Origin: an uncultured Pseudomonadales bacterium
Lineage (GTDB): Bacteria > Pseudomonadota > Gammaproteobacteria > Pseudomonadales > Cellvibrionaceae
Assembly (NCBI GenBank): GCA_947494095.1
Contig: CANLTI010000002.1
Span: forward strand, 62,001 to 126,000
Length of the DNA: 64,000 bases
Direction of reading: 5' to 3'
Of this stretch, positions 36,714 through 48,901 are shown piece by piece. Numbering within the stretch: the first letter of the stretch is position 1; every line of letters starts with the position of its first letter. The translations under genes and the position numbers were made by a program. The notes beneath the pieces are model-generated. The model ran no database searches, was not told the DNA's origin, and worked only from the letters and a program-made list of their open reading frames with translations.

Positions 36714-38618
36714 TTGTCCGACTCTATTTGGGAAAGATGCAGCCAGCAGTTACATGGCGAGCTTTCAGCACAGCTTTTCAATACTTGGATTAGACCTTTA
36801 TCGGTTGATACAGAGCAAGGAGCAGGCCTTAATTTATTAGCGCCTAATCGCTTTGTTTTAGATTGGGTCAATGATCGGTATTTACGCCGAATAGAAGAAA
36901 TCGTCGCGCAAGACCAAAATGGTTCAGCCTTATGCCCAGTAACAATACGGGTATCGGCTAAGCGGCAATCGGCTTCGCAATTTAGGCGCGACCCCGCAGC
37001 CTTGCGTGGGCAAGCCCCTCAGCCGGCGGTTTTTGGTGGCCATGAGCCATTAAACGGCAACGAAAGCTTTGATAGTACGCATGACCTTAACGCCGCGAAT
37101 AACTTTAATAGCAATAATAATTACGATAGTAATAATGCTAATAACGGCAATGCTAACAATAGTGCCAATAATAACAGCGATAACAACAATAATACCTATG
37201 ACCCTAGTTATGGGAATAATGGGTATGGTAATCACTCTAAAAAGCCGCAAGATGGCAGTGAGGTGTTTCGCCCGAGTGCCGAGCAGTTATCGCTCACATC
37301 ACCGAGTGATGCTCAAATTAATGCCAGTCATTTTACCGCTAGCCAACTGGGCCACGGCAATCGGCCTGCAGGTGAGCACTACACTCATAATACCTTTGGT
37401 GGCGAGCAATCGGCACCGATTACCACCAACGAGCGACCGCTGAATAACTCAGAGCCGTATCAGATGCCTTTGGGCAGTCACTCTGGGCACAATCAACGCA
37501 GGCCGTATGAGCAACAGGGCTTTCGCTCGGATACACCACATCCGCAAACAGTGGGTAAGCGCTTAGAAAAACAAGATATCGAAGGCGGCCTTGCGCATCG
37601 TAGCCATCTTAATACGGGGTTTACGTTCAAAAGCTTTGTCGAGGGTAAGTCGAACCAGTTGGGTTTGGCTGCCGCCACCCAAGTCGCCGAAAACCCTGGT
37701 GGCTCGTACAACCCTTTGTTTATTTATGGTGGTGTGGGTTTAGGTAAAACGCATTTAATGCACGCGGTGGGCAATGCTTTACTACAACGTAAGCCTAATG
37801 CCAAAATCGTTTATTTACACTCTGAGCGCTTTGTGGCCGATATGGTTAAAGCACTGCAGCTCAACGCGATTAACGACTTTAAACGCTATTACCGCTCGGT
37901 TGATGCATTACTGATTGATGATATTCAATTTTTTGCCGGCAAAGAGCGTTCACAAGAAGAGTTCTTCCATACGTTTAACGCTTTGCTCGAAGGTGGCCAG
38001 CAAATTATTTTAACCTGTGACCGCTACCCCAAAGAAATTAACGGCCTAGAAGAGCGCTTAAAATCGCGTTTTGGCTGGGGTTTAACCGTTGCTATTGAGC
38101 CGCCAGAGCTAGAAACACGCGTAGCCATCCTCAAAACTAAAGCCGATCAAGCGCAAATGATTTTGCCGAATGATGCAGCCTTTTTTATTGCTCAGCGTAT
38201 TCGCTCTAACGTCCGCGAGCTAGAAGGCACGCTTAAGCGTGTAATGGCGCATTCGCAGTTTACCGCTAAACCCATCACAATAGATTTGGTACGCGAGGCG
38301 CTCAAAGACTTGCTCGCGCTACAAGATCGCTTAGTGAGCATTGATAACATTCAGCGTGTAGTGGCCGAATACTACAAAATTAAAGTGTCTGATTTACACT
38401 CCAAGCGTCGTAGTCGCTCGGTTGCACGACCTCGTCAGGTAGCGATGTATTTAGCAAAAGACTTAACCAATCACAGCCTCCCAGAGATTGGTGAGAGCTT
38501 TGGTGGCCGCGACCATACAACGGTATTACATGCATGCCGCAAGATCAAAGAGCTTCTCGAAGAAGATGCTGATATTGCCGAAGATGTTAAAAACCTGTTA
38601 CGCACTTTAACGACCTAG
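36714..38618 (+). CDS. dnaA: Chromosomal replication initiator DnaA
   Basis: 634 residues, far longer than the roughly 450-510 usual. Start is TTG 36714 with GGAGA 7 bp upstream, giving [20 protein letters not shown]. Domain I (about 1-90) includes FNTWIRPL; domain II is an enlarged linker (about 90-290), rich in Asn at residues 125-180. Domain III (AAA+) starts near [12 protein letters not shown], with Walker [14 protein letters not shown], Walker [14 protein letters not shown] and sensor sequences. Domain IV has the DNA-binding signature [15 protein letters not shown]. The extra length is all in domain II. Confidence 0.98.
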   Translation: MSDSIWERCSQQLHGELSAQLFNTWIRPLSVDTEQGAGLNLLAPNRFVLDWVNDRYLRRIEEIVAQDQNGSALCPVTIRVSAKRQSASQFRRDPAALRGQAPQPAVFGGHEPLNGNESFDSTHDLNAANNFNSNNNYDSNNANNGNANNSANNNSDNNNNTYDPSYGNNGYGNHSKKPQDGSEVFRPSAEQLSLTSPSDAQINASHFTASQLGHGNRPAGEHYTHNTFGGEQSAPITTNERPLNNSEPYQMPLGSHSGHNQRRPYEQQGFRSDTPHPQTVGKRLEKQDIEGGLAHRSHLNTGFTFKSFVEGKSNQLGLAAATQVAENPGGSYNPLFIYGGVGLGKTHLMHAVGNALLQRKPNAKIVYLHSERFVADMVKALQLNAINDFKRYYRSVDALLIDDIQFFAGKERSQEEFFHTFNALLEGGQQIILTCDRYPKEINGLEERLKSRFGWGLTVAIEPPELETRVAILKTKADQAQMILPNDAAFFIAQRIRSNVRELEGTLKRVMAHSQFTAKPITIDLVREALKDLLALQDRLVSIDNIQRVVAEYYKIKVSDLHSKRRSRSVARPRQVAMYLAKDLTNHSLPEIGESFGGRDHTTVLHACRKIKELLEEDADIAEDVKNLLRTLTT

Positions 38619-38627
38619 TGTATGAAT

Positions 38628-38677
38628 AAGCCAGCGCATAATGTGCGACGACTGTGCGCTACAAGGCCTGGCTTTTT
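38628..38677 (+). terminator. Probable terminator after dnaA
   Basis: AAGCCAG (38628-38634) pairs with CTGGCTT (38668-38674) around an inner GCGCA/TGCG hairpin, ending in TTTTTG. The stem is weaker than others here, so read-through to dnaN is likely. Confidence 0.5.
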
Positions 38678-38799
38678 GTTGTTTATTTATTGAAACCTTA
38701 AATACCAAAGCTTCAGCGATATTGAGTGATGGTGAACTCCATTGCTGACACTCACCTCACATACATTCAAACCCCATTTGACCTAAAGAGACCTCCATC

Positions 38800-39903
38800 A
38801 TGCAATTTTCTATCGCCCGTGATGCCCTGCTAAAGCCTTTACAACTGGTTGCAGGTGTTGTTGAGCGCAGACAAACTATGCCGGTATTGGCCAACGTATT
38901 ACTCGTACTAGAGGACGATTATTTGTCTTTAACGGGTACCGACTTAGAAGTAGAGATTGTAGGGCGTGTAAAAGTTGAAAGCGTAGGCGAAGCTGGGGCG
39001 ATTACCGTGCCGGCTAAAAAATTGTTAGATATTTGTAAGAGCTTATCTGATGGTTCGAGCATCAAATTTACGGTGAATGAGCAAAAGGTGAATGTGCATT
39101 GCGGCAAAAGCCGCTTTAACCTTACCAGCTTGCCGGCCAGTGAGTTTCCTTCGGTAGAGCCCGGTGATGACGACTTGGTATTTAATACCCAACAAAAAGA
39201 AGTCAAGCGCCTGATTGAGCGCACCAGTTTTGCGATGGCGCAGCAAGATGTGCGCTATTACTTGAATGGTATGTTGTGGGAGTTACGTAGCGGCTCTTTA
39301 CGTGCAGTAGCCACCGATGGCCATCGTTTGGCCATGTGTACACGTGCTGTGAATGTGGACTACGAAGGTGTAAAGCAAGCCATTTTGCCACGCAAAGGCG
39401 TTATCGAGCTATCACGTTTGCTAACCGAGCCTGAAGGTAGTGTGCAATTAGTGCTGGGCTCTAGTCATATCCGTGCGCATACCAGTGATTTTACGTTTAC
39501 CTCCAAATTAGTCGATGGCAAATTTCCGGACTATGAGCGCGTATTACCTCGCAACGGCGACAAAATAGTCATGGGTGATCGTGAGGCTTTACGCCAAGCC
39601 TTTACCCGTACAGCTATTTTGGCTAACGAGAAGTATCGCGGTGTGCGTTTTGTGTTAAGTGACGGTTTATTGACGGTTACAGCCAATAACCCCGAACAAG
39701 AAGAAGCTGAAGAGCAGGTGGCGGTAGAATACCAAGGTGGCGATTTGGAGGTGGGTTTTAATGTGAGCTATTTGCAAGATGTCTCGAGTGTTATTACCTC
39801 CTCACAGCTTAAGCTGACATTATCTGATACCAATAGCAGTGTATTGGTTGAAGACCCCGAAAACAGCGACTCGGTTTACGTTGTTATGCCTATGCGCTTG
39901 TAG
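38800..39903 (+). CDS. dnaN: DNA polymerase III beta sliding clamp
   Basis: 367 residues, the normal length. Ring-shaped processivity clamp. Family motifs: MQFSIARDALLKPLQLVAGV, VVERRQTMPVLANVLL, VATDGHRLAMC and the C-terminal VYVVMPMRL, whose end binds in the hydrophobic pocket region. It lies 181 bp after dnaA with AAGAGACC before the ATG. Confidence 0.98.
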   Translation: MQFSIARDALLKPLQLVAGVVERRQTMPVLANVLLVLEDDYLSLTGTDLEVEIVGRVKVESVGEAGAITVPAKKLLDICKSLSDGSSIKFTVNEQKVNVHCGKSRFNLTSLPASEFPSVEPGDDDLVFNTQQKEVKRLIERTSFAMAQQDVRYYLNGMLWELRSGSLRAVATDGHRLAMCTRAVNVDYEGVKQAILPRKGVIELSRLLTEPEGSVQLVLGSSHIRAHTSDFTFTSKLVDGKFPDYERVLPRNGDKIVMGDREALRQAFTRTAILANEKYRGVRFVLSDGLLTVTANNPEQEEAEEQVAVEYQGGDLEVGFNVSYLQDVSSVITSSQLKLTLSDTNSSVLVEDPENSDSVYVVMPMRL

Positions 39904-39978
39904 TGGGGCTTATCTATTGATTAGGCGCAATACTGTATCGATAAGGCTGGTGGGGCTTGGTAGCCCCGTAGTTTATTC

Positions 39979-43564
<3,586 letters not shown>

Positions 43565-43574
43565 TGTGTGATGG

Positions 43575-43765
43575 TTGTTATTTAGCTACGCTAGACTTAA
43601 AGATAGTTAGGTGAGGCTGGCGGGCTATTTTCTGATAGAGGCGTCAAGCCCTTGTATTCCAGTCCTTGCATGGAGGCAGGGGGATGGAGTTTAGAGGAGT
43701 AGAAAGTAGTGCTGGTTACAATCATTTATTAGCGTTTTAACTCAAGAGTGTTTGAATCGTGATAC
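43575..43765. mobile_element. Decayed MITE copy H
   Basis: About 190 bp after gyrB aligns with copy E through scattered mutations: ATTTAGCTACGCT against ATTCAGCTCAGCT; CTGGCGGGCTATTTTCTG against copy F CTGGCGGACTATTTTCTG; GCATGGAGGC; GAGGAGTAGAAAGT; and AATCATTTATTAGCG against AATGATTCATTAGCG. It ends near GTGATAC instead of GTTAC. Ends are eroded and coordinates approximate. Confidence 0.62.
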
Positions 43766-43876
43766 TGAATTTGATTCCAACTGGCCGTAAAGTTATAGAC
43801 CCTTTAAAGCTATGATCACAAGCTAAGCTAGTTATGGTATCGACTTCAAACTCTAGTGTTTAAGGGAAGCGCAATA

Positions 43877-44779
43877 ATGACTGAAGAGAAAGTGTATGAA
43901 TATGTAACCGCTACCTTTGGCGAGGACCATGCTAAGAAGCTTAGAAATATAAGAACAGGCGGTGATAATAACCAAAAGGGATCTCAGTACGAAAAAAATT
44001 TCGCAGTGAAAAAAATCTGTGAAATATATTATGGTCAGTCGCCAATTGAGAAGGTTTTTTTGTCTTCTCAAACTGATGGTTTTGTTGACGATCTTACCAT
44101 TGAGTATCGAGATTGCTTTGTAAAGAGGAATTTCCAGGCTAAAAATACATCGAGCGGGTCAGCAAAATGGAACTCTGAGCACCAAGAGCGATTCGGTATG
44201 CAGGTGTCTATAGATCAGAACTGTCTAGGGTTTACCAAGAGCTATCAGCATTTAGTTGTTTCTTGTAGGAAGACTGCTGAGAGTAATGCTAATTTGATTC
44301 CTAGTGAATATAGAGGGGTTTATTTCTCTGACTACTTTACTGGAGTTAAAAAATCAATTGCGCTGCTGCAGGATGATATTGATCTAAAAAAATCTTTAAA
44401 GCAGATGTGTACGAATGATAATTTTAATACATTAGATACAGCATTTACATACCTATCTGCCGCTTGGGATAAAGAAGATAAGCCAAGAAGCGTTGCTGAT
44501 ATATTAGGTGTTGCTAAGCTAATGTCAAAACCGGATATATTTCGTGATGCAATTCAAGAAAATCTAGAGATTCCTGAGTGGTTGCATCAACTATGCTCTT
44601 TTCATAATGTTAGTGTGCATGTAGAATACAGACGATATGTATTCGAGTTTAATGGGTTTGAGTCAACATTTAGCCAATTAGGACAGCCGTCAGATGCGGA
44701 TATTATCTCTTTTAAAGGGAGTCTCCCCACATTTGTTAAGTGGATTATGTGTTTTACAGCTAAAGAGCTAACAGGCTAA
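43877..44779 (+). CDS. Predicted PD-(D/E)XK-like nuclease of a two-gene cassette
   Basis: 300 residues from ATG 43877 with AGGGAAG 8 bp before it (the frame is open to 43856). I do not recognise a named family. The N-terminus has KGSQYEKNFAVKKICEIYYG, then TDGFVDDLTIEYRD and NFQAKN: an acidic pair followed by Q-x-K, the layout of PD-(D/E)XK nucleases such as the DUF4297/Cap4 N-terminal domain (G..YE...., DD, QVK). The rest has no clear motif. It forms an apparent operon with the phosphoribosyltransferase-like gene 27 bp downstream and lies between two MITE copies. A role in phage or plasmid defence is inference. Confidence 0.55.
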   Translation: MTEEKVYEYVTATFGEDHAKKLRNIRTGGDNNQKGSQYEKNFAVKKICEIYYGQSPIEKVFLSSQTDGFVDDLTIEYRDCFVKRNFQAKNTSSGSAKWNSEHQERFGMQVSIDQNCLGFTKSYQHLVVSCRKTAESNANLIPSEYRGVYFSDYFTGVKKSIALLQDDIDLKKSLKQMCTNDNFNTLDTAFTYLSAAWDKEDKPRSVADILGVAKLMSKPDIFRDAIQENLEIPEWLHQLCSFHNVSVHVEYRRYVFEFNGFESTFSQLGQPSDADIISFKGSLPTFVKWIMCFTAKELTG

Positions 44780-44806
44780 TGCTATGTATACGAACGAGAC
44801 ATTTAC

Positions 44807-45526
44807 ATGAATACGAGTGCTAGAGTCTTCAGCGAATATGTTTCTCGGAGTACTATCGATTCTTTGAAAAAGCTGTCGCCAGAAAGTTCAGAAGCGGTTT
44901 ATAAGTCTGCTATGACTCATTTGGGTGTAGAGCTTGGGCATATCGTTGCTAGTAAGGTTGTAAATACTTCAAAATTTTTATTAGTTTCCACTGCTGAGGA
45001 TGCAGATTATCTATCCAAGGGTGTTTTTGATTCTTTAGTAAGTCTAAATAAGAAGCCGTTTGTTTCGGTTTTTTGGAATAATCATTATAGTATTCTTGAT
45101 GGAAAGGGAAAGAGTGTTGCCCCAATAGTCCATAGCTATCTGCAGCCTGGTTATAGCGAATGCAAAGAGTTAGTTGTGATCAAGTCTGTTATATCTGGTA
45201 GCTGTGTAGTCAGAGCGAATATTCTTGCGCTTATTGAAAAAGTAAAGTTTGAAAAGGTTTATATCGTCTCACCAGTTATGCACAAAGATGCAGCACAGAA
45301 GCTGAAAGATGAGTTTCCTGAGTCTATATCCTCTCTATTTGAGTTTATTTTCTTTGCTACCGATAGTATTCGAGATAATAGCGGGATGGTAATTCCCGGT
45401 ATTGGTGGTCAGGTTTATAGCCTTCTAGGCTTAGATGATCAACCCGCAAAAACAGGTTTCATGCCTTCCCTTGTTCAGCAACTAATGTTCAGCTCTCCTA
45501 ACTCGAATCAGCCAGCCTTAGTTTAA
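44807..45526 (+). CDS. Diverged uracil phosphoribosyltransferase-like protein
   Basis: 239 residues. The C-terminal half follows the pattern of UPRTase: LVVIKSVISGSCVVRANILALIEKV sits where UPRTase has VDPMLATGGS...I..L, and SGMVIPGIGGQVYSLLGL matches the uracil-binding IIPGLGDAGD.IFGT stretch. The PRPP-loop acidic residue and the Gly-Gly of the canonical site are replaced, so a true transferase activity is doubtful; it may sense or bind a nucleotide. It is encoded right after the nuclease-like gene. The fold call rests on motif spacing, not on overall identity. Confidence 0.5.
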   Translation: MNTSARVFSEYVSRSTIDSLKKLSPESSEAVYKSAMTHLGVELGHIVASKVVNTSKFLLVSTAEDADYLSKGVFDSLVSLNKKPFVSVFWNNHYSILDGKGKSVAPIVHSYLQPGYSECKELVVIKSVISGSCVVRANILALIEKVKFEKVYIVSPVMHKDAAQKLKDEFPESISSLFEFIFFATDSIRDNSGMVIPGIGGQVYSLLGLDDQPAKTGFMPSLVQQLMFSSPNSNQPALV

Positions 45527-45933
45527 TATGTGTTCGGGAGGCAATAGTAAACGCTAATAAATCACTATTGGATATTAGTTGTTTATGAGTCTTGTACTTC
45601 TCGAGGCTTATGTGCATCCCTTAGTACGGACGAGGAAAAAATACATTACCCAATTACTTGTTTCCTGCTTCCTCTCCTGCGTTACTCAAAGCGTTAGATG
45701 CCCGGATGCGCCCCTTCGAGCGTCTTGCCGGGAAAATAGAATTCTATGTCTAATTAGACAAACTATTATTCCCTCGCCCCTTACTGGTATTTCCTAGAGC
45801 TTGTATCATCCCAAGGCCAACCGAAAACCGATCTACTTTTACTGTAAAATTACTGAATAAAAAGTTTTTATTCAACTGTTTTATTGAGATCGCAGGTGCG
45901 ATGTAGGTTGTTTTGTTGGTTTTTGTTGCAGCT
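45527..45933. other. Intergenic region, no supported gene
   Basis: 407 bp between the cassette and MITE D. A 72-codon frame at 45579-45797 has no ribosome site or recognisable domain and is not called. No terminator for the cassette was seen before the one at 46055. Confidence 0.55.
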
Positions 45934-46054
45934 GTAGCTATTTAGGAGGTGCTGAAATCGGGCGCTATATAAGCGCTCCCGGCGCTTAAATGCCCAGAAA
46001 ATAACCCATCAGCACCCTATTAAGAGAGGGTTTTTGGTTCGGCTGAATAGTTAC
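45934..46054. mobile_element. MITE copy D (121 bp)
   Basis: Left end GTAGCTATTTAGGAGGTGCT is a mutated form of the family left end; right end CTGAATAGTTAC is intact. The interior shares CTCCCGGCGCTTAAATGCCC with copy G. No target duplication was found (TTGCAGCT against AAAAAGGC). Confidence 0.82.
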
Positions 46055-46085
46055 AAAAAGGCGAGCTTTTGAGCTCGCCTTTTTT
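46055..46085. terminator. Bidirectional terminator
   Basis: AAAAAGGCGAGCT (46055-46067), loop TTTG, AGCTCGCCTTTTT (46072-46084). It directly abuts the right end of MITE D and lies 29 bp past the stop of the minus-strand gene 46114-47289. Confidence 0.92.
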
Positions 46086-46113
46086 GGTTTTGCTTTTTGT
46101 TAAGCTGAATGAA

Positions 46114-47289
46114 TTATGTACTCATCACCATATCGAGTAGTGCATGGCTGTAGTGCTGAACGTGTTGACGTGCGTTAACTTCATCATCACCGGCTAGTTT
46201 TTTATGCATTAAGTCGGCGACACGTTGGGTGCTGGTTTGGTTAAAGGCCGGGAAGTATTCGCTTTGATAGAGTAGCGCCGGCTCGCGGGCCAAAATAAAA
46301 CTCGCAAAAAAACCTTCAGGCCAGTCATCATTATTAGCATCACAATAATCCTCCCATAGCGGTAATAGGCTCATGGGTTGAGTGGCCTCTATGATGGCTT
46401 CGGCCGCTTGAGGGTAGCGCTCAACGGCTAATACCCAGCAAAAACGCGACTTAGCACTATCGTTTAAAGCATAAAACGCATTCGCCAGGCGAGCGATAAG
46501 CTCGACATGCTCATATGTTGAGGGGTTATTGAGTAACACCTGCGTGACGCTTTGCCAGTCAGGTATTTGTGCAAAGGCGTAGCTAGCATGGTGCTTAGGC
46601 TGGTTTGGATTGTAGGGTGTATTTTGTAGGTGGCGTGTAATACGCTGCCAAGCAACAGCTAGGTAATCGCGTGCACCGTGCCGTAGTACATTGCGTGCCA
46701 GAGGCAGGACCTCGTTCTCTAGGCCTGCTAGCTCACTACTGAGAGCCTCAGGCGCAATGATTGTATTTTGCGTAATATGCTGATTATACAATAGCAGACC
46801 TTGGTATTCCCCAAGTTTTGGGTTGTTGGGGTTTAGCTCGGTCAGTGTTTTGATGAGTGAGTGGGCTACATCAAATTGTCTATTGGCTAAGGCATCACAT
46901 AATGTGTTTTCTGCCACTATGGCAGTGTTATCCATAAATAAGTCTAATTGCGGTACATCTTGTGGGCGCAACCACCGTTGACAAAAAGCCTCTTGCACCG
47001 TTGCATCACTATCAATTTTTAAGCCTTTTGGTTGTTCATTATTCCATGCCATAAAGGGCTGGTATTCACGGCACAATTTTAATTTTTTACACAGCGTATT
47101 ACAGGCCTTAATTAGTGTGTGCAATTGCTTGTTATCTAATTGTATTGCAGAGCTTAAATAGGGGCTTTTACCGTAGCGCCATTGCTCGTAATCGCTATAG
47201 GACACTAAATTTTTAGCCAGTATCCAATCTAATAAATTAAATTGCCCGTGTTGCCCCAGATGGTTATCAATAGCTGCTATATCGATCAT
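46114..47289 (-). CDS. Conserved hypothetical protein
   Basis: 391 residues from ATG 47289 (MIDIAAIDNHLGQHGQFNLL); a TTG at 47325 is in frame but less likely. The N-terminus, with DWILAKNLVSYSDYEQWRYG, recalls an uncharacterised proteobacterial family that begins MID...ID and has a DYE.WR motif; I cannot name it. The middle, with FDVAHSLIKTLTELNPNNPKLGEY and LARLANAFYAL-like helical segments, suggests helical repeats of TPR type. No signal or membrane segment. It is flanked by MITE D on one side and E and F on the other. Confidence 0.75.
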   Translation of the reverse strand: MIDIAAIDNHLGQHGQFNLLDWILAKNLVSYSDYEQWRYGKSPYLSSAIQLDNKQLHTLIKACNTLCKKLKLCREYQPFMAWNNEQPKGLKIDSDATVQEAFCQRWLRPQDVPQLDLFMDNTAIVAENTLCDALANRQFDVAHSLIKTLTELNPNNPKLGEYQGLLLYNQHITQNTIIAPEALSSELAGLENEVLPLARNVLRHGARDYLAVAWQRITRHLQNTPYNPNQPKHHASYAFAQIPDWQSVTQVLLNNPSTYEHVELIARLANAFYALNDSAKSRFCWVLAVERYPQAAEAIIEATQPMSLLPLWEDYCDANNDDWPEGFFASFILAREPALLYQSEYFPAFNQTSTQRVADLMHKKLAGDDEVNARQHVQHYSHALLDMVMST

Positions 47290-47507
47290 AAAAAATACAT
47301 AAAAATAAAGTTGGAAAGAGCCCAAATAGTAAAGCTTTTATATGTACATAGCTATGTAAGTATGTGTTTACTTACTAAGAGAGAGTTAGGCCATGCCAAG
47401 GCGTAAATTAATGCATACATCCTTTTATTAAGTTGTGTTTGTATATTTTTATTTTTTATGAGTAATTATTTATTTTTATAAGAATTTAGCAATATGTATG
47501 ATTTTTA

Positions 47508-47717
47508 GTAACTATTCAGCTCAGCTGATACACATCACCTGACGGGTGCTGATGGATTATTTTCTGGGCATTTAAGCCCCATAGGGGCGCTATATAGCGA
47601 CCGCCGCAGCATGGATGCGTGGGGGTAGACTTTGCAGGAGCACAAAGTCGCAGATGGCTTGAGCGGCCCAGCAAATGATTCATTAGCGCCCAACTCCGGC
47701 ACACCTGAATAAGTTAC
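47508..47717. mobile_element. MITE copy E (210 bp, perfect 8-bp target duplication)
   Basis: Starts GTAACTATTCAG, ends CTGAATAAGTTAC (one inserted A). Flanked by GATTTTTA at 47500-47507 and 47718-47725, a perfect 8-bp duplication. The minus-strand frame 47516-47704 is an artefact of the repeat. Confidence 0.92.
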
Positions 47718-47832
47718 GATTTTTATTGATCTATCTCACAGACCTAAAAATTAGGACCTCGAATAAATGTCAGGCTACTAGTCTTTAAGGGTTAATAACT
47801 CATTAACATTCCATTTAAATCATTAAAAATTA

Positions 47833-47997
47833 GTAACTACTTAGGCAAGCGAAAACATCACCTGACGGGCACTGGCGGACTATTTTCTGGTCATTTAAGC
47901 CCCATGGGGTCGCTATATAGCGACCGCCGCAGTAAATAAATTAATTAGCGTCCGTTTTAAGCACCTACAACACGATTTCAGCATCTCTAATAGTTAC
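47833..47997. mobile_element. MITE copy F (165 bp, diverged)
   Basis: Starts GTAACTACTTAGG and ends AATAGTTAC; shares ACATCACCTGACGGGCACTG with copy E and GTCGCTATATAGCGACCGC-like sequence. Flanks (AAAAATTA and GAAAGTAT) show no duplication. It is an older copy, 115 bp after E in the same orientation. Confidence 0.85.
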
Positions 47998-48051
47998 GAA
48001 AGTATTTATCATATAAGACGTTTAGTTAGTAAAAATACACGGAGTAGGGAT

Positions 48052-48576
48052 ATGAAAAAGTTAACGATTTTATTCAGTCTGAGTCTATTTGGCTGTACTG
48101 GTGATAAAACATCATCACATAATAATTCGGTTATTACATGGAATATGGATCAAGAAGACGAATTGATGGCCTATACCAAAATACAAATAAAAACCTATGA
48201 AAACGAAGGCTATACAGAAGTGACATCAGGTAAAACAGATTCATTGGTGACTAGTGATACTATTAGAATTTGGGTAAATAATGCTGCGGCATATGATTAT
48301 TTAACGCTACACCAAGGCATGCACTTTCCTGTTGGTACCACTGTTATCCGCGTGCTTTATGGTATGGATAATAAGCCTAAAAAAATTACAGCATCGGTTA
48401 AAGCGGCAGCCAATCAAAATCCTGATGCGAGTGATTGGGTCTTTGCTGTTTCAAATCTTGATGGGGTTTTTATGAAGGATAATGAAAATCATTGGCAGTT
48501 TGGCGCACTGGAGGCATGTAACGTATGCCATGTTAATCAGCTACTCACTGATGGATTATTTGGTTTGCCGCACTAA
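48052..48576 (+). CDS. Cytochrome P460-like lipoprotein
   Basis: 174 residues with a lipobox signal (KLTILFSLSLFGC) and a single C-terminal haem site CNVCH (residues 159-163) in EACNVCHVNQLLTDGLFG. The body, with TIRIWVNNAAAYDYL, FPVGTTVIRVLY and DWVFAVSNLDGVF, fits the cytochrome P460 family, small periplasmic haem proteins with a haem-lysine crosslink. GGAGTAGGG precedes the ATG. It lies upstream of the CBM2-YceI redox genes on the same strand and may serve that pathway, although a weak terminator follows it. Confidence 0.72.
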   Translation: MKKLTILFSLSLFGCTGDKTSSHNNSVITWNMDQEDELMAYTKIQIKTYENEGYTEVTSGKTDSLVTSDTIRIWVNNAAAYDYLTLHQGMHFPVGTTVIRVLYGMDNKPKKITASVKAAANQNPDASDWVFAVSNLDGVFMKDNENHWQFGALEACNVCHVNQLLTDGLFGLPH

Positions 48577-48901
48577 TGGTCAACGTACAATTAGAATATT
48601 AAAAGTGTTTTATATTACACTTTTTAATGCCTAGTATTATTTTTTTGAGCGGTAATTATCATATTCATAATTTAAAAATAAATATCGATTGTTACGCGCT
48701 ATAAATATATATGCCCTGATTATTTATTATTCGGAGGCATGATTTTTATGATTGATTTTTGTGGCTGTTTTTTATCGTCATTAACACTGCTTATCATTAA
48801 AGAAGTTATTGGTTTATAAAAATAATATTAGCCGATATTAATATAAGTATTAATGATAAATGCATAGTAAAAAGCACACCTTACTTCTATAGGAGAAAAT
48901 A
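48577..48901 (+). other. Gap with weak terminator
   Basis: AAAAGTGT (48601-48608) and ACACTTTTT (48617-48625) make a short AT-rich terminator. The rest is AT-rich and probably carries the promoter of the CBM2-YceI operon; AGGAGA lies just before the ATG at 48902. No gene or RNA was recognised. Confidence 0.55.

Noticed and set aside
45579..45797. 72-codon frame downstream of the cassette
   Set aside because: No ribosome site and atypical composition for a protein; insufficient evidence for a third cassette gene.
47516..47704. Minus-strand frame of 62 codons
   Set aside because: Within MITE copy E; translates the same repeat sequence as in copy C.
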